Source: Cinnamomum chago
Lineage: Eukaryota; Streptophyta; Magnoliopsida; Laurales; Lauraceae
Assembly: GCA_038049695.1 (NCBI GenBank)
Contig: CP142454.1
Coordinates: 13,062,501 to 13,126,500, forward strand
Direction: 5' to 3'
DNA: 64,000 bases
The notes beneath the pieces were generated by a model. The model saw only the letters and a list, made by a program, of their open reading frames with translations. It was not told where the DNA came from and searched no databases. Below, piece after piece: positions 34,492-44,812 of this stretch (its first letter is position 1; each line of letters opens with the position of its first letter). The position numbers and the translations under genes are program-made.

Positions 34492-37400
34492 TCACATTGA
34501 CTTTCTCGAGCCATCTTCTTGTTGTTTAGATTTAGCATCTTCTTGTTGTTTAGATTTGGCATCTTCCTTCGCTTCCATGACTTGCTGTATTCCTTCTTGG
34601 TACCCTTGAATAAAGCTTTTGAGTGCATCACGATAAGCAGAAGCCCTAGTCATGTACACACGCTGCAAAGCAGGCCTCAGAGTCTCCATCCCCCCTCTTG
34701 CTGCCACAGCTGATTATTTATCACCCATAAACAAAATAACAATATAGGAATCAGCAAGAATATTAAAAATCATCAGGTCAAAACGTAGACACAAAAGATA
34801 GCATTTAGATGTTTATCTGATTGTTTGCTTCATTTGCACCAGGCACAACATGAATAGAAGAGTATTTTATTTGAACCAGATTGCATTTTATGGTTTGAGC
34901 CTTTTAGGGTACAATTGGATGTACCCCACATGACTTCAGTTTGAATATTATTGTAACTTCGAAGAATGAATGCCTATCAACTCTGATTTGGTCCTCTATA
35001 GTCTGGACTAAAACCTTGCCTACACTTACCAATAAAAAAGCCTTGCTGGTTGCTACTTCATGACCACAAATTTATACCCATGAATCTACCATAAAAAACC
35101 CTAGAACAAGCATGTGTATAGGAATATGTAAATAAAGTCAATCAAGCTCGCATAAAGGAGTTTCAGGGAAGCACTCTAGTTAAGTATCTAGTACGCTTAG
35201 CCCATTGGTTCATGATCTGGACAATTCATTAGGAAACCAACTGTAGACCAGCTCATTAGCCACAAGAAATCAAGAATAATTTCTTTGTCGAGCAATCTTA
35301 TAACTCTGAACTGTGGCATACAACTGGACAACAAAGTATGCTGATGCCAACAATTGCCAGAACTAAACAAGATAACATGTGGGACAAGTAGAATACCCCA
35401 ATCAATACTATTTTTCCCAGTGGTACATCCACAGTATAATTCTCGAGACAAATGGACCATTGGCCAATATCCCATATGGTCCATGACTATGACTTCAAGC
35501 AGTGGATGAGTTGAGCACTGTCCTAAAGTTAAATCTTCTCCATGCTTAAAAGAATAAATAACTAGATAAGCTTCTCTGAGGACAAAGAGGGTTACTGCAT
35601 ACCAAGATCTTCCAATGTTGATGGTTCCTTTTTTTTGTCTGTAGCTTTTGCTTCGCCAGGGCTATCCGCACTCTGTTTATCCTTTTTATAATCATTTGGT
35701 AGAAGATCAGGACCGATATCCCGTACCCAGCTTGCTGCATATAGCCTGGATGCCTCCTTTAAAACCTATTTTAAGTCATACAGAAAAATGCTGGCATATG
35801 GAGGCAAATTTGAATGGTAAAAGCTACATCAAGGGCCTGCACTAAAGCAAACTGTATTCTAAATTTCATACAATTTACCCAATATTTTGGCTACCCAGAC
35901 CGATGACCCCTACAGTGGAAATTAGATGCACGAGCACAAATCTCCTAAGTTGGAACATCCTGACTTCTCAATCAGTGGCTTATAACTAGTTGGGAAATGA
36001 AAAGAAAAGAAAAAAAAAAAAAAAAAAAACTAGTTGGGAAAAGAATGTGCACAAACAATCAGTATTCAGTGGAAAAAAAAGAAATGGAAAACAATTGAAC
36101 GTAATAATCTTCCAATTTTGAGTAATCTTGTTCATCCTCATTCCTCAGTCATCAGTCCAGGCCATTGGATCATTGGTATGGATCACCAGCCCGTGGAACT
36201 GAAAGCATCACAAAACTGCATACTAGCTTGCAGTGACTCTAAATTTTTCCCCTCAAATGCCAGTTAAACTTAAATAAAAAATAAAAAAAGCATCAAAGGA
36301 TCTATGCATGAACAAATCCACCATGGCATGTCAGAACCCTTAACAGGACAAAATAAGTGAATGATTAGTTGCATGTTGCAAAAATAGATAAGGAGTACAA
36401 GAATTGAAGCAAACATTCAGAGTTCAGTAAACAGACTGCAAAGACTCACACAAAAGCGTTCTTCCCAAGTCAATTTTCTTCGCTTCTTTATATGAGGATC
36501 AGGCAAAGATGAAGGAAAAGCAATTTCCTTGAGATCGTAGCGGACATAATCATATAATTTCCGCCATACCACCTTCAACTTCATTCTGCTCACTAAGCAC
36601 TCTCAACACCAAACTATAAACAAGAAACAAAATAAAGTTGAGTAGAACCTCAATGCAGTTGCTTTATGAAATCAAAACCACCACTGATCAATGCTCCCAA
36701 CCATGTAACAGCAAAAAATCATGCAACTTAAGCAACTAAATAATTTCAAAGAGCTCATTCAGTGAGATGTCTGCGTCTTGGAATGTGCAGCAAGCCTCGA
36801 CACTCAAAAAAAAAGAGGATCAGTGCCAGACAATCAATTGGCAACCAAAGCTGTCCCAACCAAATTTTGAGTATGCTTTTGTGTGAGTGGCACTAACCTA
36901 TCCACATTGCCAATAAAAGGTTGTACCAGATGAAGATCAATCTGAGTAAATTCCCCCAAACAAGGTGGCCTTACTTTTAGATTCAACCAAAATGGCCCAA
37001 CTTGAAAACCTACACTTGATCGATTGATTTACAGTGAAATATGATTGACTTGCCCCGGAGTTGTGGAGTTCGACAAGTACTCAGATAACATTTTAAGACA
37101 TTACTATATATATAATGAATTATTAGAATTTAAATGTACTAAAGCATAGGCATAGAAATGTATGTACATTTTAAAATGATTTCTGCAAATTAAGAATCCC
37201 AAAGGGATTTGTGCAAATCCCTCCATGCAATAGTGCCTTTTCTATTCAGCGGGTCACCTTAATGGAGCTAAGGAGGGATTTTTATGAGTGCAGATTGTTT
37301 CACATCTGCTTGTTTTCCTTGTTTCAAATAAAAACCTTTTTTTTTTATCTCCTAGGGAAAAAAAGCCTTTTCATATTTAGTTAGGATGTATACTGATTTA

Positions 37401-38217
37401 TTTAGTTTTGTGAAAGGTAGTATGAGTGTGGGCCTTTTTTATTACTTTTTGAGAGATAATGGGATTTCATTAGAACTTCATTGAATGAATCAAAGGTCAA
37501 TCGGGGTTAGAGTGCCTTGCATTAAAAAATGATATATTTTCATTGTAATGGCCTGCTTCCAGGTATCATTGGAGAACTCATGAATTTGACTGCTATGTTT
37601 ATTTGGGAAACTAGTTGTTATTGTTCTCCCTGTGAGCTGCCCAAAGGTGGGTGAGGCTTGTTTCTCTCCCATCTTCATCCATCTAGCAAAATAAAAGGGC
37701 ATTTTACAGAAGTAGAACAGAAACATAACAGAAAAATATACACCTTTTCATCTTATACCCAGCTCTAACTCTACTATTTCCAACTGCACCAACAAATCAC
37801 ATCCCCTACTAATCCATAAAGTTCTTGATATGCCGCCTCCTCAAACAAGAAAGAAAAAACCCTAACCAGTCATCTTACAACTTCAACACCTCTTCTTTGT
37901 ATATACAACTGAAAAGCAAAATGCTCAAATTAACAATTCAAAGAATTAATAGAAACCCCAAAGCCAAACCCTTCCCCACTAATAAAAACACAACCCCAGA
38001 TGAAATAAATCGAATCTACAACCAAACAAACAGCAAAATACTAATAGACATAACAAAGACAATAAAACCCTAAATCGAGCACCAAGAAGAAGACTCTCTT
38101 TCTAGGGTTTTGGGGGCAGATTCGAAATTGAAAGACCCATTTGGATAAAAAGAAGGTAAGACGAGAAGATCCACAACAGATGAGACGAGATCGGACTTAC
38201 TCGGCAGGAGAAGACAT
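34492..38217 (-). CDS. conserved plant protein of unknown function, four exons
   Basis: Exons: 38217-38201 (17 nt, GCCGA|GTAAGT), 36585-36450 (TGT|GTGAGT), 35765-35603 (CTTG|GTATGC) and 34709-34492. All phases agree and give 177 residues. Conserved blocks are KLKVVWRKLYDYVRYDLKEI, the FPSSLPDP and KKRRKLTWEERF segments (exon 2), EASRLYAASWVRDIGPDLLP (exon 3) and GGMETLRPALQRVYMTRASA followed by YRDALKSFIQGYQEGIQQVM (exon 4). I recognise these as a plant-wide family but know no assigned function. There are no membrane segments and no clear targeting peptide; it is helical, basic early and acidic/Gln-rich at the end. The tail contains a duplicated DAKSKQQE octapeptide from a 24-bp tandem repeat. 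The first exon is inferred from its strong donor and matching phase; otherwise translation would start at the exon 2 ATG (36584). Confidence 0.75.
34512..34559 (+). repeat. 24-bp tandem duplication in coding sequence
   Basis: Two almost identical 24-bp units in tandem (one substitution) encode the repeated DAKSKQQE near the C-terminus of the unknown-function protein. The frame is preserved. Confidence 0.85.
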
Positions 38218-38673
38218 CTGGTCTCTTCTTGATGATGAATGGAAACCAAAATTCCAAAAGCTCTGAGATGAGTGAGAGCTTAAAAACTAATTTGATTCAA
38301 TACTTGAATCTATTTGACTGTTAGAGATGGAAAATGCAAGCGACTTGAACAAAAAGAATTAGAAAAAGCCGGAACCCAGACCCAGAAGCTTGGGCGCTGT
38401 TGCGATGGGTACCAAAATCCGAGAGGGAGACGCTGCTAGGGGGATCCGAGCGAGAGAGATGATGCTGCTGATTCAGGTCAGATGCCGAGGCGCAAGTGAT
38501 GGGGAAGGAGGAGAATCGCGCGAGAGAGATGTTGATGGGGAGGGAGAATCGGTCAACCCGAGCGCGCGCGAGGGAGAGAGATGAGCGATCGGGCGATTTC
38601 TCCTCTTTAGGGCCTTTGCAGGTTTCTTTCTCCTCACGAAAATTTCAGGTGGAAAGATTTTGTCAGCCATACT
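38218..38673. promoter_or_regulatory. promoter and leader region of the gene at 34492-38217
   Basis: This is the upstream flank on the minus strand. GAGA-rich and CpG-rich runs at 38400-38600 are consistent with a plant promoter/leader. No clear TATA box was found. The hairpin array begins immediately beyond it. Confidence 0.35.
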
Positions 38674-39400
38674 TGGACCGAACATGGGGACCGGACTGTG
38701 GCCCGGTCCCCATGTCAGCCACAGCTGGCTGACATGGGGACCGGGCCACAGTCCGGTCCCCATGTTCGGTCCACCTAGCATTACTCTTTCAACAGAGGGC
38801 GGGCTTTCTTTTTCCAAAAGTCTACATGGCCCGATTTTGCCCCATTTTGGGACCGGGCAACACTCGGCCCCCAAAATTGGGCCATGTAGCGTTAATCTTC
38901 TTTTTTTACCAATAACGCAAAGTCTAATTGGCCCGATTCTGGGGCTGGGTTCTGGCCCGATCCCAGGAGGACCGTTGGAACCCAGGGAGCCCACTACTCT
39001 TCCAATAAACATGAGGTCCAACTGTCCCTCCAGCTCTCATTCATGCTCTCATTCAGGCAAATGGTTGGGGCTACGTAGAGTTCTTGTAATAAAAAAACAG
39101 GAGAAAAGCTAAATGGACCGACTGGGAGACCAGGCCAGGAGTTGGTCTCCCAGTCGGTCCAGCTAGCCGGATTGAAAAAACAGACTTGCTATGGGATCCA
39201 GTGGCCCTCCTGGGGGATTGGCCAAAACTCGGTCACCCCAGTCGGGCCAAGTGGAGTTTCTCATAAAAAAAACAAATGAGGGGTGCTACTTGGACCGAAT
39301 GGGGGACCGAACCATGGCCCGGTCCCCCATTCGGACCACAGGATCCTAGGGTACGGTCTCTCATTTCGGTCCAGGTAGACTTAATGTAAAAAAATATCTT
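38674..39400. repeat. array of long inverted-repeat hairpins
   Basis: At least four separate hairpins with related but diverged sequence occur in about 700 bp. Hairpin 1 is 38674-38773, perfect 48-nt arms with a 4-nt loop, each arm itself foldable. Hairpin 2 is about 38822-38889, arms of 18-19 nt with one mismatch. Hairpin 3 is 39114-39161, perfect 19-nt arms. Hairpin 4 is 39291-39338, 19-nt arms with one mismatch. Partial units lie near 38920-38970, 39190-39255 and 39350-39375. The shared core is like TGGACCGAATGGGGGACCG...CGGTCCCCCATTCGGTCCA. Spacers are short and T/A-rich. It probably belongs to the subterminal part of a DNA transposon whose end is near 39725. Confidence 0.85.
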
Positions 39401-39725
39401 ATAGATAAAAGATTTCTTGGCGTAATTAATGCGCGGGAAAAAGCATTGTAAGTAAATTATTAGAAAAAAAATTAAAGAATTTATGCGCTGGCAAAAGTGA
39501 AATAAAAGGCACTGAATTTGGTGGGCCGGTAAAATATTAACCTTTGTGGGCAAAAGAAGAAGTCATCAGAGAAAATTGAACCTTTACCGGGAAAAATATG
39601 TTGCCGGAAAAATTTTATCTTTTACCAGCAAATTAAACTTTGTTGTCAGTAAAAATTATACTTTTCTTGAAGTTTAATGATTGCGCCGAAAAAAAACGCC
39701 GACAAAAGTGTAAATTTTTATAGTG
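39401..39725 (-). mobile_element. CACTA-like transposon end
   Basis: Read on the minus strand from 39725, the sequence is CACTATAAAAATTTACACTT, followed by degenerate CGGCG/CCGGTAAA-type motifs. This is the style of CACTA termini and subterminal repeats. The element body lies toward lower coordinates and may include the hairpin array. I found no matching opposite terminus or 3-bp target duplication. Confidence 0.45.
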
Positions 39726-39822
39726 ATAGTTGCACTAAATTTTATATTAATAAATAAATAAATAAAACAGGCAGAGAGTTGGGAATAAATCAAAGCGATT
39801 AAAACGGAGTGCTCATATTATT

Positions 39823-41040
39823 TTGGCAAAAAGGAATTTTACTAAATGGGGTATTGCGGATGAAAACATATGCATCGTCAGTAGGCAAAATAATTGTCAA
39901 CGCATTATTGCATCGCCAGCAGGAAAACATGCGTTGGTAAAACTTTCACACTCTTTTGAGGGAAATCTTTGTTGGAGCCAATGTATGTTTTCTATAACTT
40001 CTGCCAACGCGGTCTTACTTGTGTCAGTAAAAGTAGCAATTCTCTCTAACTTTTGCCAACGCAGTCCAAATATGCATCAGAAATAAGACTTTTGTCAATG
40101 TCAATTTTCACTTCGTTGACAAATAGTGTCGGGAAAGTTTTTCCACGGCTTTTGCCAACGCGGTCTTACTTGCGTCTATAAAAGCAGCAATTTTCTGTGA
40201 CTTTTGCCAACGCAAATTTTCACAACGTCGGAAAATTTTATCAGAAAATGTAAGTTTGTCAAAGATGGGGCTTTACGGGCGCAACTCATACGTCTACAAT
40301 GGTGTGAATAAAAACTCAAACCTATCCCAACGTACACATGTGCGTCGCCAGTAGGCAAGATAATTACCAACGCATTATTGCATCGCCATTAGAAAAACAT
40401 GCATTGACAAAACATTTCCTCTCTTTTGGGTTTTTTTTATTGGCGCCAATGTGGTTTCCATAGCTTTTGCCAACGCGGTCTTACTTGCGTCGGTAAAAGT
40501 AGCATTTTCTGTAACTTTTGTCAATCCAGTCCAAATTTGCGTTGGAAATAAGACTTTTACCAATGCAAATTTTCACTACGTTGGCAAATAGTGTTGGGAA
40601 AGGTTTTCTACAGCTTTTGCCAACGCAGTCTTACTTGCATCGGTAAAAGTAGCAATTCTCTGTAACTTTTGCCAATGCAAATTTTCACTACATCGGAAAA
40701 TAGTTTCAGGAAAGGTAAGTTTGTCATAGTTGGGGCTTTGCAGACATAACTCATGCGTCGGCAATGATGCGAATAAAAACTCAGAGCTTTTCCAACGCAC
40801 ACGTGTGCGTCGCCAGTAGGAAAGATAATTGCCAACGCATTACTGCGTCGGCTTTCAAAAAACACGCGTTAGCAAAACTTTCCCTCTCTTTTGGGGGGAT
40901 TTTTTGTTGGCGCCAATATTGTTACCACAACTTTTGCCAACGAGTTCTTACTTGCGTCAGTAAAAGTAACAATTTCTATGACTTTTGCCAACACAGTCCA
41001 AATATGCGTTGGAAATAAGACTTTTGCCGACTTTTATATT
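39823..41040 (+). repeat. tandem repeat, about 465-bp period, 2.5-3 copies
   Basis: A landmark phrase (CGTCGCCAGTAGGCAA and variants) recurs at about 39874, 40336 and 40808. All copies contain many TTGCCAACGC / GCGTCGGCAA-type motifs. Copies are clearly diverged and the third is truncated near 41040. The ORFs here are chance openings. Confidence 0.75.
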
Positions 41041-41078
41041 TGCAAATAGTGTCCGAAAAAGTGCAATTTGTTGTAATG
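41041..41078 (-). mobile_element. degenerate CACTA-like terminus
   Basis: On the minus strand from 41078 the sequence is CATTACAACAAATTGCACTT, close to the common plant CACTACAACAAA terminus with one change. It probably ends the element that contains the 465-bp repeats. No partner end with matching duplication was found. Confidence 0.4.
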
Positions 41079-41411
41079 CCTGTATCATTGAAATTTGGTG
41101 AAGACCAATACAAGATAAGGCGGTTTATTTTGCTTCAGGAATTTGCATAGAGTCTAAGAAGTCGATGGCAATAGGGCGTGTGGCAAAAACTTAGGTGATC
41201 CATTGGTCTCATGAGATAAAAGAGAACTCTGGGGACTTTCCATAACTGAAAAAAAAATTTAAGTCTGGGCTGTTCATCTGAAGTCATCAAAGCAACGGCA
41301 AGCAAGTTTATATCTTTTAATCATCCATAAATGATCTTTTATCAGAAGGCTGGAACATCTGATCCACCAAATTCTATTTATTTATTTATTTTGAATGGTG
41401 ATATGTATTAA

Positions 41412-42159
41412 TCATAGCAAAAACAGAACAAAAGGCATATACTGAGATGCCAGGACAAATACAAGGAAATCAACACCACCAACCACGAACAAAATGGAAG
41501 CACAAAGCCTATAATGCAAGTGAAATGCCCAAAAACAGAATAAAAAACTAGGAAGAGGCAAAATAGAAACCCACGAAGCAATGGATTTTAGCATATTCAC
41601 GGCAACAACTAGAGAAGGTGAAGAACCACCTTCAAAACACCGCCTGTTTCTTTCCTTTCAAATTTGCCCAAATGTTAGCAATAAAGGACGATCACCAAAG
41701 ACAAGAAGTCTTCCTCTCTTGGACTGAAACTCAAACTTCCTTGCATCAAAAAGCTCCATAAGGGATTGAGGGCTACACCCAAAACAGTCAAGGGTGGATG
41801 TCCAAATAGCCTGGGCTAGATGTCCAATTTGCCTGGGCTAACTTCCAATTAAGCAAAAGATGATCTACCAGCGGAGACAATGGCAAACCAAAGATTTTTA
41901 TTTGGGTTGTGCGGACAATGGTCAAGCTAAGAAAGGAAATGACAAAATAAAATTTCTTAAAGGGGTTAGTTCAGAAATTTATCAAATCTCGCAGGTGCAC
42001 TCGCACCCACATTGTAACATATAGGTCAGCCACTAGGCAAAGAGGATAGGCATTGACTAGGATCACCCTACGGCGACAGAGATTATCCATAGTGAGGATG
42101 CTGCCTCGAAGAACTAACCAGCCAAACGCAAGAACTCTTGGAGGAGCCTCGTCTTCCAA
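41412..42159 (-). pseudogene. LINE fragment (reverse-transcriptase zinc-binding domain), decayed
   Basis: On the minus strand the frame from 42159 reads APPRVLAFGWLVLRGSILTM and a CxxC-like NAYPLCL, the zf-RVT segment found after reverse transcriptase in plant L1-like LINEs. Further downstream, in other frames, come HLLLN and KERNRRCFEG, typical of the following connection region. Frame changes and stops interrupt it. The plus-strand ORF 42138-42500 is antisense or chance. Confidence 0.65.
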
Positions 42160-44812
42160 AGGAAATCAAACCCACACTGGGACTGATCGACCTAATTTTT
42201 ATATGGCTCGATCCTAAAATACTTTTCCCCCTCATTTTGAAAGGTAAGAAAGAGACGTGGGAAAAAAATTTTAATGATCTAACAACGGTAAACCTACTCC
42301 CTCAATTTTCAAGTGCTGGTAAGGAGGTCAGTCATACTGTATATGGCATCCTGCAGCACATAAAGAAACAAAGGAAAGCAAGAAGACCCAAGGAAGAGCC
42401 CAACCAAAAGGCGAAAATACAAATTGCGCACAACCGGGGCTCAAATAAAATTAAGCAGGCCTACAGCCCAGGCACAGGCAAACAGACCCACAAACTGTAG
42501 CAGGTTAAAATTTTCCATTATATAGCCAAGCTAAATCCACAGCAGAATAATGGGCCTGCACATGCCCAATTCTATTTATCCCTACGCTATTTGACAAAAA
42601 TGAAGGAGAAAGTTAAAGTAGGCGTAAAGGGATGATAGCACCAAAGGCGAGAATGAAAAGCCCGAGCTTCAAGCCTTTCTAACCAAGCTGATAATGCTGG
42701 ATTTTTAACTGTTTTAATTAAAGCAGATCCACTTCAAGACAAAGCTACTGGACATGAGATGGGATCTGAGTCAATTAACATACTATCCGCTTGATAGATG
42801 TGATAAGAGATGATAGTCGCAACCAATTCAACTATACCAGAATCATTCTATAGAAGAATGAGCTATGGATAAACACCATGAAGAAGGTACAAGATGGTGA
42901 CGAATTTTGATTTTTAAGGTGAACATTTTCCCAACAATATCTAGATTGTAAAAAACTTAGCTCCTTTAGTCATTATAAATCATAGGAAGACAGACAATGA
43001 AATAGTGTCAAATGAAAACCAATGCAATGCACCACTCAAAATCATCACCTTACTGCTAAGGTTCAAGCTGATGCTCTTCGCTCTCACCTGTTTCTCTCAC
43101 ACCTAATAGTACGCTTGAACCAACAGTCATCATACTGGCTTTCTCACTTAAAAACAATGTTTCAGATTAGCCATCAAACATGTAAAAGTAGAAAATGATA
43201 GATATAGTACTAGTAAGTTAAGCAAACCAGCAACATTCCAATCTGACCATCTGTAACAATACTAGCAACGGGTTTTCTGATTTATGAGGCACTAATTTTG
43301 TCACCCTCTGTAGAGATTACTTTATTCTTGATCTTTGGGCTTCAGCCTTCACAGCTGGTAATAAACTCACTCTTCATTTGCTGATAGAGACATTTAAGGA
43401 ACAAAACCAGCAATAGATGGCCCTGTTTCCATGTACAACCAAAACAAAATAATCATCAGTAGTGCAGATGATTTAGTGATTGATATATTTTACATCTTAA
43501 AATGTAAAAAAAAATGGAAAATGGGAATGGAAACAATCCAAGCAGTACAGTTGGATCAGTGTCCTCTGCGGTGCCTGTCAATGCATAGGAGTGCAGTTAT
43601 ATAAGGGTTTAAATATAGAAAGATGAACCCAATTGCACAAAACAAACTCGCTGAGTGAACCCTTTTTTTTTTTTGTATTTTTCAGATCTATCACTAGGCT
43701 CCTTCCTTGGAAATAAGGTCCGGAGTTTATTGGTGCAAAACCAGGTCACAGTGTCATGACTCGCTGAGTGAACCCCTTTTTTTTTTTTTTGTAGTTTTCA
43801 TATCTATCACTAGGCTCCTTCCTTGGAAATAAGGTCCGGACTTTATTGGTGCAAAACCAGGTCACAGTGTCATGACTCATGACTGATCCATGATGGTTTC
43901 AAACAGTTATGATCAATCAAACTTCAGTTAGGGCATATGTGTTACGTTTCCTAATAGTTACACAGTAAAGGAATTTCAATCTGAGGGGTGAAGAGTGATT
44001 GGTTAAGGTAGAGATATACAAGGATCAGCAAAATCCCACTTTCTGAAGGGAAATGGCTCCCAAGCTTCTCCAGGAGAATAGATTTAAGCAGACGAGGCAT
44101 GATCCGATGATGTCCTGGGGATCTCCTCCTTGGACCTTGCTCCCTTTGATTAAACCCACTTTCCCATTTAACCAGCATCAAAATGACAACTTTGTTAGTG
44201 AATTTTTGGCGAAGGTCCAGAAGGGACAGCACAATTGAAATGATCTGAGACTCTGACATGTTCTCATTAGAGCAACTAGAAGTGAAGTCCAACATTGTGG
44301 GGCCCGCCTGGACCCATCTTTCATCAATGCAGACCCTTTGATAGTCTTTTCATCCCATAAACTGGAATTAGGTCCAATTTTACCCTCATTGGACCTTCCC
44401 TCGTTGTATGGTGAAGAATTAAGATGCCATTACACTTCCCGGCTGCTAAATCAAGGGTTAGGATAATCTGGTGGGGCTATTTTTTGGATCTCCCTTGTCC
44501 ATAAGGAGACCTTTACACATTCCCTCCTCTCATTGATAAACTTGCATCTAAGTGGACCCCATGAGCTGGACTGCATATAACCTATATATATGCAGTCCGC
44601 TCATAGGAGAGCATTCTCCCTGGTTTGTGTGCAAATATGCTACAAACTGCATATAGGTTTGGCACCCTGGACCTGGATGGTTAGAAGGAATACCCATAAT
44701 AAATAGCAATCACTTAAAAAGAATTACAAAATGCACCTTTTAATAATCATGAGTGACAGAATATGTACATACAAGCATGGATAATGAAAAGTTCTGCGCC
44801 TTTTATCAGTAA
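42160..44812. other. intergenic, with one tandem duplication
   Basis: No recognisable gene. The last few hundred bases should include the 3' UTR of the RRM gene. ORFs at 44053-44295 show no family signature. Confidence 0.45.
43646..43877 (+). repeat. 113-bp tandem duplication
   Basis: Two copies starting ACTCGCTGAGTGAACCC at 43646 and 43759. Each has a T run, then TCTATCACTAGGCTCCTTCC and a shared end GTGTCATGAC. Only a few differences, so the duplication is young. Confidence 0.85.

Noticed and set aside
38473-39112. Long ORFs on both strands (182 and 150 codons) with Gly-Pro-rich repeats
   Set aside because: They arise from the GC-rich hairpin array, which is open in several frames because of its inverted repeats; no coding signature.
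38473-39725. Complete CACTA element with both termini
   Set aside because: Only the right-hand terminus was found; CACTACTC at about 38992 lacks matching terminal sequence and duplication.
42138-42500. 120-codon plus-strand ORF
   Set aside because: Overlaps the antisense of the LINE fragment and has no recognisable domain or splice context.
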